Shown in pieces: positions 26,284 to 34,690 of a DNA stretch of 64,000 nucleotides (position 1 is its first letter; every line of letters begins with the position of its first letter). The notes under the pieces are model-generated. The model was not told where the DNA came from. It saw nothing but the letters and a program-made list of their open reading frames with translations, and searched no databases. The DNA is from a virus. The position numbers and the translations under genes are program-made. The stretch is from positions 1 to 64,000 of the IMG/VR virus record IMGVR_UViG_3300045257_000207; one strand, given 5' to 3'.

Positions 26284-27657
26284 ATGAATTCGATCTTTGT
26301 ACAGATGGCCAGCTATCGTGATCCTCAACTTATTCCAACACTCCAGAATTTGATCAGTCAAGCCGAACATCCAAAGAATTTGAGAATTGTTGTCTGTTGG
26401 CAACATGGGGATGATGAATCCACAGAAGATTTTCTAGGTGCGGATTTCGATATCCAAGGGTATCGCACGTCAGAAGGAAATGATCCGCGTGATATCATTG
26501 AGGCCATCCACAAAGGTGCCATCGTTGAACTTATCGATGTGCCACATTTCGATTCACAAGGAGCATGCTGGGCACGTAATAAAATTCAGCAATGCTACAA
26601 TGGAGAGAAATACACTCTTCAACTTGACTCACATCATCGTTTCGTTAAGCATTGGGATACAAAGGTTATCGAAATGTTGGAGAGTGTACGCTATAAAAGC
26701 AAGAAGCCGGTCTTGACCGCCTACATTCCAAGCTTTGATCCGGAAAATGATCCACAGGGTCGCGTCACGGTGCCGTGGAAAATGGACTTTGATCGATTCA
26801 TCCCGGAAGGGGCAGTTTTCTTTATGCCAGCATCTATTGATGACTGGAAAGAAAGAAAAGAACCGATGCGAGCTAGGTTTTATTCTGGACATTTCGCATT
26901 CGCGGACGGCTCCTTTGCCGTAGAAGTGCAACACGATCCCGACTACTTTTTCCATGGAGAAGAAATCTCCATCGGCGTCCGGGCCTTTACACACGGATAC
27001 GATCTTTATCATCCAATAGGGTTGATAGCATGGCACGAATACACACGAAAGGGTCGTACCAAGGTTTGGGATGATCACACAACACCAGAAAAGAAGAACG
27101 GTAAAATCAAGCTCGACTGGGTGGAACGTAATAACCTGTGTCATCGTAGAAACCGAATCTTGTTCGGAATGGACGGTGAAGACCCACGTCAAATAGAATT
27201 CGGCAAATACGGCTTCGGAACGGAACGAACGTTACAAGAATTTGAACGGTTTGCCGGGATGTCATTCAAATACCGTGCCGTACAACAGTACACCATAGAT
27301 AAAAAGGAACCCGTCTATCCGGTGGAAAACGTGTATGATACAGAACAGGCTTGGCGTGACAGCATGACAACTTCGAATGATGTACGAATATGCTTCCACA
27401 CCAATCATCTAAAACATCCAAAACTGGACAAGATTCCATCAGACTTTGATTTTTGGTATGTGGCGGCACACGACGCAGATGGCGAAATCTTCCGCAAAGA
27501 CCCAGTGGAAACAGAAATCAAAAATATGATGCAGCACGATTGGATCGACTACCGTTTGATTTTTCTATCAAATCGACGCCCGACCAAGTTCGTGGTTTGG
27601 CCACATAGCAAAACTGTCGATTGGGGAGAACGATTCGAAATCCCGATCAAGGATTGA
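26284..27657 (+). CDS. Glycosyltransferase, GlcNAc-transferase (PF11397-type) family
   Basis: 457 residues. The N-terminal domain follows the family: IFVQMASYRDPQLIPTLQNL at the start, then GACWARNKIQQCYNGEKYTLQLDSHHRF..HWD near residues 85-120, where DSH is the metal-binding triad in place of DxD. Members include UDP-GlcNAc:polypeptide transferases. The C-terminal 120 residues are less clear. It is a single-gene unit: a terminator lies just before it and another just after. Acceptor and sugar are unknown; a phage virion protein, a host surface glycan or modified DNA are all possible. Confidence 0.8.
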   Translation: MNSIFVQMASYRDPQLIPTLQNLISQAEHPKNLRIVVCWQHGDDESTEDFLGADFDIQGYRTSEGNDPRDIIEAIHKGAIVELIDVPHFDSQGACWARNKIQQCYNGEKYTLQLDSHHRFVKHWDTKVIEMLESVRYKSKKPVLTAYIPSFDPENDPQGRVTVPWKMDFDRFIPEGAVFFMPASIDDWKERKEPMRARFYSGHFAFADGSFAVEVQHDPDYFFHGEEISIGVRAFTHGYDLYHPIGLIAWHEYTRKGRTKVWDDHTTPEKKNGKIKLDWVERNNLCHRRNRILFGMDGEDPRQIEFGKYGFGTERTLQEFERFAGMSFKYRAVQQYTIDKKEPVYPVENVYDTEQAWRDSMTTSNDVRICFHTNHLKHPKLDKIPSDFDFWYVAAHDADGEIFRKDPVETEIKNMMQHDWIDYRLIFLSNRRPTKFVVWPHSKTVDWGERFEIPIKD

Positions 27658-27684
27658 AAAGGCCCCCGTAAATCGGGGGCTTTT
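27657..27684 (+). terminator. Hairpin terminator
   Basis: AAAAGGCCCCCG / CGGGGGCTTTT around TAAAT, immediately after the glycosyltransferase stop. Confidence 0.9.
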
Positions 27685-27688
27685 CTTG

Positions 27689-27696
27689 CATAAATA
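27689..27696 (+). promoter_or_regulatory. Late promoter box CATAAATA (carbamoyltransferase unit)
   Basis: Seven of eight late-box positions, just after a terminator and 24 bases before the ATG, so the carbamoyltransferase and the next gene form an independent late unit. Confidence 0.65.
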
Positions 27697-27720
27697 CAGA
27701 TACCTCAAAAGGCACAGTCA

Positions 27721-30027
27721 ATGTCACGTTCCGATGAATTAATCATCTCTGCATACGGTTCACACAATGCCACGATTAGCATGTTTTACAAAGGCAAATA
27801 TACCGTTGTAGAGGTAGAACGTTGGCTTAATAGAAAGAACGCTGGCCTCGCCAATTACAACCCAGTCCAGAACATCCAACTCGTATTCGATCAAATTTGT
27901 GATTATCTGTTCGGATTGACAGATAGGAGCGAAGCAGATGTTTACATTTCCGGATACATGGGACAATACAAGCCGAAGTTCTTTTATAAGAAGCACCTGT
28001 CATGTGATCATCACATGGCACACGCAGCGACCGCATTTTACCAGTCGCCATACAAAGAAGCCTTGATCTATACCTATGACGGCGGCGGAGATAGTTCTTA
28101 CTTCAATGTGTATCTCGCAGACAAGAACGGTATTAACTTAACCCACAAACACAATCTCGATCTGGGATTTCCTTATATGATCTTGGCCCATTATCTGGCA
28201 GATATCAAGAAAGAAGTTCTCACGGTCGGTAATCTCGTGTATGCCGGTAAACTGATGGGGCTTTGTTCTTACGGAAAGGTCAATCAAGAATGGCTCCCAC
28301 ATTTTGAAACGTTCTACGAGAAATTTCGCTATACGGGAGATGCGTATGCTGGTGGAGCAGAAAAGGCACGAGTGGCAGTTCCTGCTCTGTTCAAGTCAAT
28401 CGGTGTCGAGTTTGACGATGCCAATTCACGTTATGAGGGTCAAGTAGCGTGGGACATTGCAGCCACAACACAAGCAGCATTTGAAAACGTTTTCCTCAAA
28501 TATGCAACAAGAACGCTGGAGGAATTTCAGAATCTTCCAGTATGTCTAGCGGGTGGTTGTGCATTGAACGTTCTCTTGAATACGAAACTCTTAGAGATGC
28601 GAAGCGGGAACGTGTTCATTCCTCCGAATACAAACGATTGCGGTATTTCTGTTGGGGCGCTAATGTGGTATTTGGCTCCATCTAGCCAAGTCGATTTGAC
28701 ATATTCCGGTCTTCCTGTGCTTGATGCTGACAGATTGTCAGAGTACATTGAAGATGGCGACTTTCAAGTGGTAAGGGATGTCACATTAACGGAACTTGCG
28801 ATATATCTCAACGAAGGTCATATCGTTGGTATCATTGAAGGAGATTCAGAACACGGAAGCCGCGCACTTGGTCATCGAAGTATCCTATGTGATCCGGTTG
28901 CTGGCATGAAGGACACACTGAACAAAAAAGTCAAGGATCGTGAATGGTATCGTCCGTTCGCTCCCATGGTTAGATTGGAAGACGCGAATACATACTTCCA
29001 TTTTGAACGAGGCGAATCGCGTCACATGACTTTCGTCGGAACCGTCAGGGACGAATGGAAAAGCACTCTGCCAGCTATTACGCATGAAGACGGAACCGGA
29101 CGACTACAAACAGTCACACGCGCCCAGAACGAGTTCATCTACGACTTGTTGGGAGAGTTTGAGAAACAGTCTGGACATGCTGTCTTGTTGAACACCTCTT
29201 TCAATGTCAACGGTAAACCTATCTTAACGAGATTGTCTGATGCCTTCGAAATGCTCAAAAAGACGAAATTGGATGCAGTCTATTATCAAAACAATCTGAT
29301 CTTCAGAGGGCGCGAGGCTAGTAGTTTCATTTCCATACGCGAAGGTTCTCCTGAAACCGAAACTGGGACTGCGGACGTGCATAAAGTGGACTTCAATGTC
29401 TTCGTTTTTGAAACCCCGCAGACGGTAATGGATAAATGCTACCGCGCCATGGCGTTGCATTTGAAATCCAAAGGAATCGTCCCACATTTCATGACAGATG
29501 CAGTGAACGCTGCAATACTTGAGAAAGCTTTGAAAGATGTTCCACATAGTATAGAAATCGTAGGCGAACCTCGTCACTATTACAAAAACTTGACCATGAT
29601 CCCAGACGCCGCATCTACAAGGGATCATTCACAATTGTTAAGACTTCTGTGGGCCAAGGAATCAGTTCGCGACCGAGCTATGGTCGGCATGCAGCAAATT
29701 TTCGTGAATGGCCCAATGGTTCAGACTGAAAAAATCGATCAACTGCTTGAAGATGTAGAAAATCATGTGCGAAGTGAACGTGATACCGTATTCATCCAGA
29801 AACAACCAGCGAAATCTGCTCGTAAATCCAGAGCGTTTCATCATAAATTGCCAGCCTTTCGTCTCGTGCCAAGTATCATGTACGGGAGCCGAGATGCGGT
29901 AGTCTGGGCGTTCGACTATTACGAAGCCATCATGATGGGGTATTTAAAGGATGGAGTGCAAATGGTAGAAGAAGACTATCTCACGGCGGCTTTCGTAGAT
30001 CATCCGACAAGGTTCAAACTGATATGA
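27721..30027 (+). CDS. NodU/TobZ-type O-carbamoyltransferase with C-terminal extension
   Basis: 768 residues. The family landmarks are all present: DHHMAHAATAFYQSP near 95, YDGGGDSS near 120, LAGGCALNV near 275 with PPNTNDCGISVG, GDSEHGSRALGHRS near 373, REWYRPFAPM, and LLNTSFNVNGKPI near 488. Such enzymes make carbamoyl-AMP from carbamoyl phosphate and ATP and pass the carbamoyl group to a hydroxyl on a sugar or similar acceptor. Residues about 555-768 form an extra domain I do not recognise. It overlaps the two-domain glycosyltransferase by four bases, so the carbamoyl acceptor is probably that enzyme's product. Phage members have also been tied to DNA base hypermodification. Confidence 0.9.
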   Translation: MSRSDELIISAYGSHNATISMFYKGKYTVVEVERWLNRKNAGLANYNPVQNIQLVFDQICDYLFGLTDRSEADVYISGYMGQYKPKFFYKKHLSCDHHMAHAATAFYQSPYKEALIYTYDGGGDSSYFNVYLADKNGINLTHKHNLDLGFPYMILAHYLADIKKEVLTVGNLVYAGKLMGLCSYGKVNQEWLPHFETFYEKFRYTGDAYAGGAEKARVAVPALFKSIGVEFDDANSRYEGQVAWDIAATTQAAFENVFLKYATRTLEEFQNLPVCLAGGCALNVLLNTKLLEMRSGNVFIPPNTNDCGISVGALMWYLAPSSQVDLTYSGLPVLDADRLSEYIEDGDFQVVRDVTLTELAIYLNEGHIVGIIEGDSEHGSRALGHRSILCDPVAGMKDTLNKKVKDREWYRPFAPMVRLEDANTYFHFERGESRHMTFVGTVRDEWKSTLPAITHEDGTGRLQTVTRAQNEFIYDLLGEFEKQSGHAVLLNTSFNVNGKPILTRLSDAFEMLKKTKLDAVYYQNNLIFRGREASSFISIREGSPETETGTADVHKVDFNVFVFETPQTVMDKCYRAMALHLKSKGIVPHFMTDAVNAAILEKALKDVPHSIEIVGEPRHYYKNLTMIPDAASTRDHSQLLRLLWAKESVRDRAMVGMQQIFVNGPMVQTEKIDQLLEDVENHVRSERDTVFIQKQPAKSARKSRAFHHKLPAFRLVPSIMYGSRDAVVWAFDYYEAIMMGYLKDGVQMVEEDYLTAAFVDHPTRFKLI

Positions 30028-31685
30028 ACAAAAGCAATCTAACTATCGTGACCGGTCTCTTTGATATAGGACGTGGCAATATTTCCGATTCTTTCAAGCG
30101 ATCATTTGATCACTACCTCGAATCATTTAAAAGCTTCTTGGAAGCCACGAAAGACCATCAACTTCTAGTGTATATCGAAGCAAAAAACGAACACGTGGTT
30201 TGGGAAACGCGCAATCGAACGAACACTGTCGTGGTCGTAAAAGAACTTGACTATCTACGTTCCTTTCCATTTTATTCTCAGGTTCAAACCATTCGTCAAA
30301 ATCCTGAATGGTACGGGCAGGCCGGTTGGCTGCAAGAAAGTCCGCAGGCTACACTGGAACTATACAATCCACTTGTCATGATGAAGCAATTCATGCTTAA
30401 TGATGCTTCACTGATGAACCATTTTGATTCCAAATATTTCCTGTGGATGGATGCTGGATTGACCAATACTGTCAACCTGTCGCAATACCTCGATGCAAAC
30501 TTCGAACGTAGAGTCACTTCCAAAATGAAAAAAATGCTCTATCTATGTTTTCCATATGACGGAACCGTAGAAGTTCACGGCTTCAAGAAATCGGAGATGA
30601 ATCGTTACGCCGGAAAAGAAACAACATATGTCGCCAGAGGTGGTTGTTTTGGAGGATCAAAAGACAGCATCAATCGCATCAATGAGGTGTACTACAGCTT
30701 GTTGAATGCCACCTTATCCAGTGGATTGATGGGCACCGAGGAAAGTCTCTTTACACTGATGACATATCGCAACATGGAAATATGTCACACGCACATGATC
30801 GAACCGAATGGCTTAGTGTATAAGTTCTTCGAAGATATCAAGGCAATTCCAGTCAAACAAAACATGGCAGAAGAAGTCGCAATTTACGCATTGACATTCA
30901 ACACCCCAGAACAGTTCAGTCTGTTTGCCAAATCATTGAAGGACGCATACCCAAAGGCGTACAAGACTTACAAGAAATACGTTATCAACAATTCAAATAA
31001 TGATGCTGTAAACGTTCCATACGCACAACTATTTGAAGATCATGGGTTCACAGAATTCAAATTTGACAATATCGGAATCAATAATGGTAGACAATTCGCG
31101 GCAGAACACTTCGACCAATCTGACCATGAATACATGATCTTTTTTGAGGATGACATGCTTTTACACCCAGAGGAACCGAGTGTACGCTGCAAAAATGGAT
31201 ATTCCGGGTGGCAACCGGGACTGTTAGAGAAGGCGATCCACATTGTTCAATCCGAAGAGTTGGACTATTTGAAACTTAGCTTCAGTGAGTTTTTCGGATC
31301 AAATGAACAAAACTGGGCGTGGTTCAACATCCCGGACGACGCTCGTCGTGCCGAGTATTTTCCAGCGTCCAATAGTGAAGAAGAGGCACTTCGCAAGTTT
31401 ACGAAGATTTCGTACATTTCAGCATATCGTGGACTACCGTTTGCGGTTGGTCAGTTCCATTATTGTAATTGGCCACTTGTGTTCAGTAAGACCGGAAACA
31501 AGAAAGTCTTTCTCGATACAAAGTGGGAACATATGTACGAACAGACGCTGATGAGCAACACCATGCGATTGATGCATGAGGGCAAGATGAAGGTTGGTTG
31601 TCTTCTAGCTTCGCCTATCAACCATTTCCGCAAATATCACTATGCAAAGGGCACGCGCCGAGAGAATAAACACTACAAAAACTAA
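30024..31685 (+). CDS. Two-domain glycosyltransferase: HtrL/YibB-like plus GT-A-like
   Basis: 553 residues. Residues 1 to about 285 follow the HtrL/YibB pattern: TIVTGLFDIGRGN at the start, YFLWMDAGLTN near 140, and GGCFGGSKDSI near 210. Residues about 290-553 are a second transferase-like domain, with TFNTPEQF, INNSNN, GINNGRQFAAEHF and FFEDDMLLHPE near 375, whose EDD resembles a metal-binding DxD. The start overlaps the carbamoyltransferase stop (ATGA), so they are made together. Likely adds two sugar units to one acceptor; the sugars are unknown. Confidence 0.75.
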   Translation: MNKSNLTIVTGLFDIGRGNISDSFKRSFDHYLESFKSFLEATKDHQLLVYIEAKNEHVVWETRNRTNTVVVVKELDYLRSFPFYSQVQTIRQNPEWYGQAGWLQESPQATLELYNPLVMMKQFMLNDASLMNHFDSKYFLWMDAGLTNTVNLSQYLDANFERRVTSKMKKMLYLCFPYDGTVEVHGFKKSEMNRYAGKETTYVARGGCFGGSKDSINRINEVYYSLLNATLSSGLMGTEESLFTLMTYRNMEICHTHMIEPNGLVYKFFEDIKAIPVKQNMAEEVAIYALTFNTPEQFSLFAKSLKDAYPKAYKTYKKYVINNSNNDAVNVPYAQLFEDHGFTEFKFDNIGINNGRQFAAEHFDQSDHEYMIFFEDDMLLHPEEPSVRCKNGYSGWQPGLLEKAIHIVQSEELDYLKLSFSEFFGSNEQNWAWFNIPDDARRAEYFPASNSEEEALRKFTKISYISAYRGLPFAVGQFHYCNWPLVFSKTGNKKVFLDTKWEHMYEQTLMSNTMRLMHEGKMKVGCLLASPINHFRKYHYAKGTRRENKHYKN

Positions 31686-31703
31686 GGGCCTTTCGGCCCT
31701 TTT
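31684..31703. terminator. Bidirectional hairpin terminator
   Basis: AAGGGCC TTTC GGCCCTT followed by TTG on the forward strand, between convergent genes whose stops lie on either side. The reverse-strand T-tract is short. Confidence 0.75.
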
Positions 31704-31705
31704 GT

Positions 31706-32896
31706 TTATGGTGAAATGTACGTGGCTGATGTACTGCCAGTGATAGAGACTGTCAACTGGTAAGTGATTTCCAATGCTCGATCTTTCGACTTGAGAATAG
31801 GATCGAAGATGAAATGCGTCAACAGACGTTCACGCTCTTTAGAAGGGTCGATAGGGTTGTTAGCGATACCAGCATTCACACCATTGACCGAAGCGTAATT
31901 CACGTTGGCACAGATACCGGAAGTCATCACATTGAAGATATTGGATACGTCGTCAGAGGCACACTGCATAACAACGGCAGACCCCGGCCCAATCGTAAAG
32001 CTTTGGAATGTGATAAGCCCGAAACTCTGTTTTCCAGTAATGGATGGATACGTGCCGCCGCTGCGGTCGGTCACATAAACATACACTAGTGTGTTAAGCG
32101 GATCACCACTAAGAATCCATGCTCCAGTGTTAAACCCTTCACAGAAGTCACCATATGTCAATTGTCCGGATAGTCCAGTGCCGGATGATGGTGTACGAAT
32201 CGCACAGTTGTAGAATGTGCCATCAACACGAATGGACATACTATAAGTTGTATTCGTGGCCAAAGTGGAATTGTCGGTGGAAATGACATCACCCAAATTG
32301 ACTGACGCAAGACCGGCAGTCGAAACCGCCTGTAGACCCGGACTGTATAATCCAATTTCATCGAACCGGAAGAAGATTTCATCGGTACTTACATCAATGC
32401 CCAAATCTTGGGTAGGCATCTGACCGCTTGGCTCATTTTGATTGAGAACGACGACTACTGTGATATTTGATTTCTTGCCGACTTCAACAGAAGTGACACC
32501 CCCGCCTGACGGGTCATCGGCAGGGTCGGCTCCGCCGCCCGGACGAATTACGTTGTTATCCGCTGAACCGGGGTCTGAACCGAACAACGTGCTGGATTCG
32601 TCAATGATTTCTGAATAGGTTTCATTATACAGACGAGATTCCCAACCTGCATCAGAACCATCGTTTGGAGGATTGAAAACGGTGTTACCTGCCGCATCAG
32701 TATACGAACCACCATTACCAAAAGCCATACGGTAAAAGAATGAATTTGGTTCGTTTGCCAACGCTCTGGCAATGATTCTGCTCATGTTCTGGGGATGAAT
32801 ACGATTTCCCTTATCCACCAAGACTTCATTGGTCGCCATGTCTCGAATGCGGACGCGAGTGTGAATGTTAATTCCCATTTTTTCATCGTATTGCAT
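31706..32896 (-). CDS. Putative virion structural protein
   Basis: 396 residues, beta-rich, with a Gly/Asp/Pro-rich loop at about 105-135 and few charged residues in the second half. The N-terminus (RVRIRDMATNEVLVDKGNRIHPQNMSRIIA, bases near 32800) and RMAFGNGGSYTD look like phage tail or fibre-associated proteins known to me only as 'structural'. A perfect reverse-strand TATAAATA box and an AGGAG ribosome site precede it, which fits late structural expression. No enzyme motif is seen. Confidence 0.65.
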   Translation of the reverse strand: MQYDEKMGINIHTRVRIRDMATNEVLVDKGNRIHPQNMSRIIARALANEPNSFFYRMAFGNGGSYTDAAGNTVFNPPNDGSDAGWESRLYNETYSEIIDESSTLFGSDPGSADNNVIRPGGGADPADDPSGGGVTSVEVGKKSNITVVVVLNQNEPSGQMPTQDLGIDVSTDEIFFRFDEIGLYSPGLQAVSTAGLASVNLGDVISTDNSTLATNTTYSMSIRVDGTFYNCAIRTPSSGTGLSGQLTYGDFCEGFNTGAWILSGDPLNTLVYVYVTDRSGGTYPSITGKQSFGLITFQSFTIGPGSAVVMQCASDDVSNIFNVMTSGICANVNYASVNGVNAGIANNPIDPSKERERLLTHFIFDPILKSKDRALEITYQLTVSITGSTSATYISP

Positions 32897-32917
32897 CGAA
32901 TTCTCCTGACTTTGATC

Positions 32918-32925
32918 TATTTATA
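32918..32925 (-). promoter_or_regulatory. Late promoter box TATAAATA (reverse)
   Basis: Exact reverse-strand match, 22 bases upstream of the start at 32896. Confidence 0.75.
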
Positions 32926-32933
32926 GGAACAAC

Positions 32934-33647
32934 TCAAACGTTATTACTTGCTACCTTTTTACATAAACGAATAAAATGTTCGCTTGAGAATTTTTGCTTC
33001 ATGAAATTGATGTCCAATAGCAACCATTGGATGTTCCCTTTCACATACCCTTTAGAACTATCGATACGATCAATGGATGCAGTTCTTTGTTGTCGATGCC
33101 CATTTTTGTATGCAAATTGAATAGGTAATCCGCTTAGGGCGCATCGACCATTTTGTTTTATGTAGATATCCCAAACATACGCTAAATCGATCTCAAATAC
33201 ATGTCCTCTCGATTTAGCACCGGCTTGAATGTTTTTCCAATATTTTCCATCAATATCTTTATATCCTGTCCAATTTGGACTATTGTTCCCGGTCTCTCCA
33301 TAACAACCGCATGATTTAGCTTTTCTTAATTTAGAACCATTCACGAGTACAGTGTTGCCGCAATCACATTCACACTCCCACCATGTGGGACGTTTGGGCA
33401 TAGAATGTTTAACGAGTAATCTACCATACCTATTACCAGTCTCGTCGTCCGTTCCTTGACGATCAAATTTAACACACCCGCATGAGGTGGTTGTGCCTCT
33501 TTTTAGATTATTGCTCGTGGTTTGGGTAATAGTTCCACAATCACATTCACACTGCCATATAGCTTTGTAATGTTTATCGGTGCCGAGACATTGGATCGGT
33601 GTCAATTTTCCAAATTTTTGGCCTCTTAAATCTTTGATCTTAGCCAT
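32934..33647 (-). CDS. HNH endonuclease with zinc-ribbon repeats (homing-type)
   Basis: 237 residues. Two to three N-terminal repeats of the form WxCECDCG...L..G/A..SCGC (residues about 30-115) are zinc-ribbon-like DNA-contacting modules seen in phage HNH enzymes. An HNH core follows at about 165-215: GRCALSGLPIQF, then SIDRIDSSKGYVKGNIQWL with D-R-I-D and N-I-Q-W. The DNA is more AT-rich than its neighbours. A free-standing gene like this is usually a mobile homing endonuclease that cuts related genomes lacking it. AAGGA and a perfect late box precede it. Confidence 0.82.
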   Translation of the reverse strand: MAKIKDLRGQKFGKLTPIQCLGTDKHYKAIWQCECDCGTITQTTSNNLKRGTTTSCGCVKFDRQGTDDETGNRYGRLLVKHSMPKRPTWWECECDCGNTVLVNGSKLRKAKSCGCYGETGNNSPNWTGYKDIDGKYWKNIQAGAKSRGHVFEIDLAYVWDIYIKQNGRCALSGLPIQFAYKNGHRQQRTASIDRIDSSKGYVKGNIQWLLLDINFMKQKFSSEHFIRLCKKVASNNV

Positions 33648-33674
33648 ACGTGGGATTCCTTGAATGCATAATTC

Positions 33675-33682
33675 TATTTATA
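33675..33682 (-). promoter_or_regulatory. Late promoter box TATAAATA (HNH gene)
   Basis: Exact reverse-strand match 28 bases before the HNH start. Confidence 0.65.
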
Positions 33683-33695
33683 CCACGTTTACTTC

Positions 33696-33724
33696 TTGAT
33701 CTAGATTCGTAAAGAGTGTATATT
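33696..33724 (+). promoter_or_regulatory. Possible sigma70-type promoter for nucleotidyltransferase
   Basis: TTGATC and TATATT separated by exactly 17 bases, 29 bases before the ATG at 33753. Matches are four and five of six, so this is plausible but not strong. Confidence 0.4.
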
Positions 33725-33752
33725 TGTTCGGTTCATCAATAAGGATTGCGCC

Positions 33753-34646
33753 ATGAGCAGCATCATCAAGAAACTCAACAAAATGGAACTCCTCACTACA
33801 CCGCCAGCGTGTGTAATTGAGCCAGAGTTTGAGGTTATTATGGGCAGTACGGCCTATGGCGTCACTGGGTCTTCAAGTGATGTTGACGTTTATTCGGTCT
33901 GCATTCCTCCTGTCGAAGAGGTGTTCACCCACATGAACGGTATGGTTCCGGGTTTCGGCCCGAAGCCTAGCGTGTTCAAGACGTGGCAGCAGCATCACAT
34001 CAAGACCGAGGCTGGAACCGTTCAGGAGAAGGAATACGACCTGTGTTCATATTCCATGGTTGAATTCTTCAATCTTGCTGCCGAAAACAATCCGAACATC
34101 ATCGATTCCTTGTTCGTTCCTGACAGGTGCATCACCCATGTTACGGAAGTTGGCAAGGTCATGCGGGAGAGTCGTCGTCTGTTCCTTCATAAAGGTGCGT
34201 ATCACAAGTTTAAGGGTTATGCGTACTCGCAACTGTCCAAAATCAAGACCCGCAAACCGGTGGGAAAACGTGCCGAGTTGGTTGAAAAGTTCGGATACGA
34301 TGTCAAGTTCGCTTACCATGTTGTTCGTCTTGCTCAAGAATGTGAACAAATCTTGATGGAAGGCGACCTCGACCTAGAACGTTGCCGTGAAATGCTGAAG
34401 GTCATCCGCAAGGGTGAATGGACGCTGGAACAGCTTGAGGAATGGTTCCGTAACAAGGAACTCATGCTTGACCAGTTGTACATCGACAGCAAGCTACAAC
34501 ACAAGCCAGATTACGCCAAACTAAATCGTTTGTTGATGGTCTGCTTGGAGAGTAAATTTGGGTCGCTTGACAATCTAATGAAAGGCGGAGTTGACCAGAA
34601 AGCCTTGCGCAACTACGAAAAGATTGTTAGAATCATCCAAGGTTGA
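33753..34646 (+). CDS. Predicted nucleotidyltransferase (RlaP/YcgL-like)
   Basis: 297 residues. The nucleotidyltransferase core motif is clear near residues 30-46: IMGSTAYGVTGSSSDVDVYSV, that is GS followed by DxD on the next strand. The remainder is helical and ends with a region rich in acidic and Leu residues. Members of this group (PF10127-type) sit beside RNA ligases and repair genes and are thought to add nucleotides to RNA ends or other acceptors. The substrate is unknown. It has a ribosome site (AAGGA) and its own terminator. Confidence 0.82.
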   Translation: MSSIIKKLNKMELLTTPPACVIEPEFEVIMGSTAYGVTGSSSDVDVYSVCIPPVEEVFTHMNGMVPGFGPKPSVFKTWQQHHIKTEAGTVQEKEYDLCSYSMVEFFNLAAENNPNIIDSLFVPDRCITHVTEVGKVMRESRRLFLHKGAYHKFKGYAYSQLSKIKTRKPVGKRAELVEKFGYDVKFAYHVVRLAQECEQILMEGDLDLERCREMLKVIRKGEWTLEQLEEWFRNKELMLDQLYIDSKLQHKPDYAKLNRLLMVCLESKFGSLDNLMKGGVDQKALRNYEKIVRIIQG

Positions 34647-34647
34647 G

Positions 34648-34675
34648 AAAAGGGCGACCTAAAGTCGCCCTTTTT
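34648..34675 (+). terminator. Hairpin terminator
   Basis: AAAAGGGCGAC / GTCGCCCTTTTT around CTAAA, directly after the nucleotidyltransferase stop and 16 bases before the next start. Confidence 0.9.
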
Positions 34676-34690
34676 CTTTGGAGATTCTGT

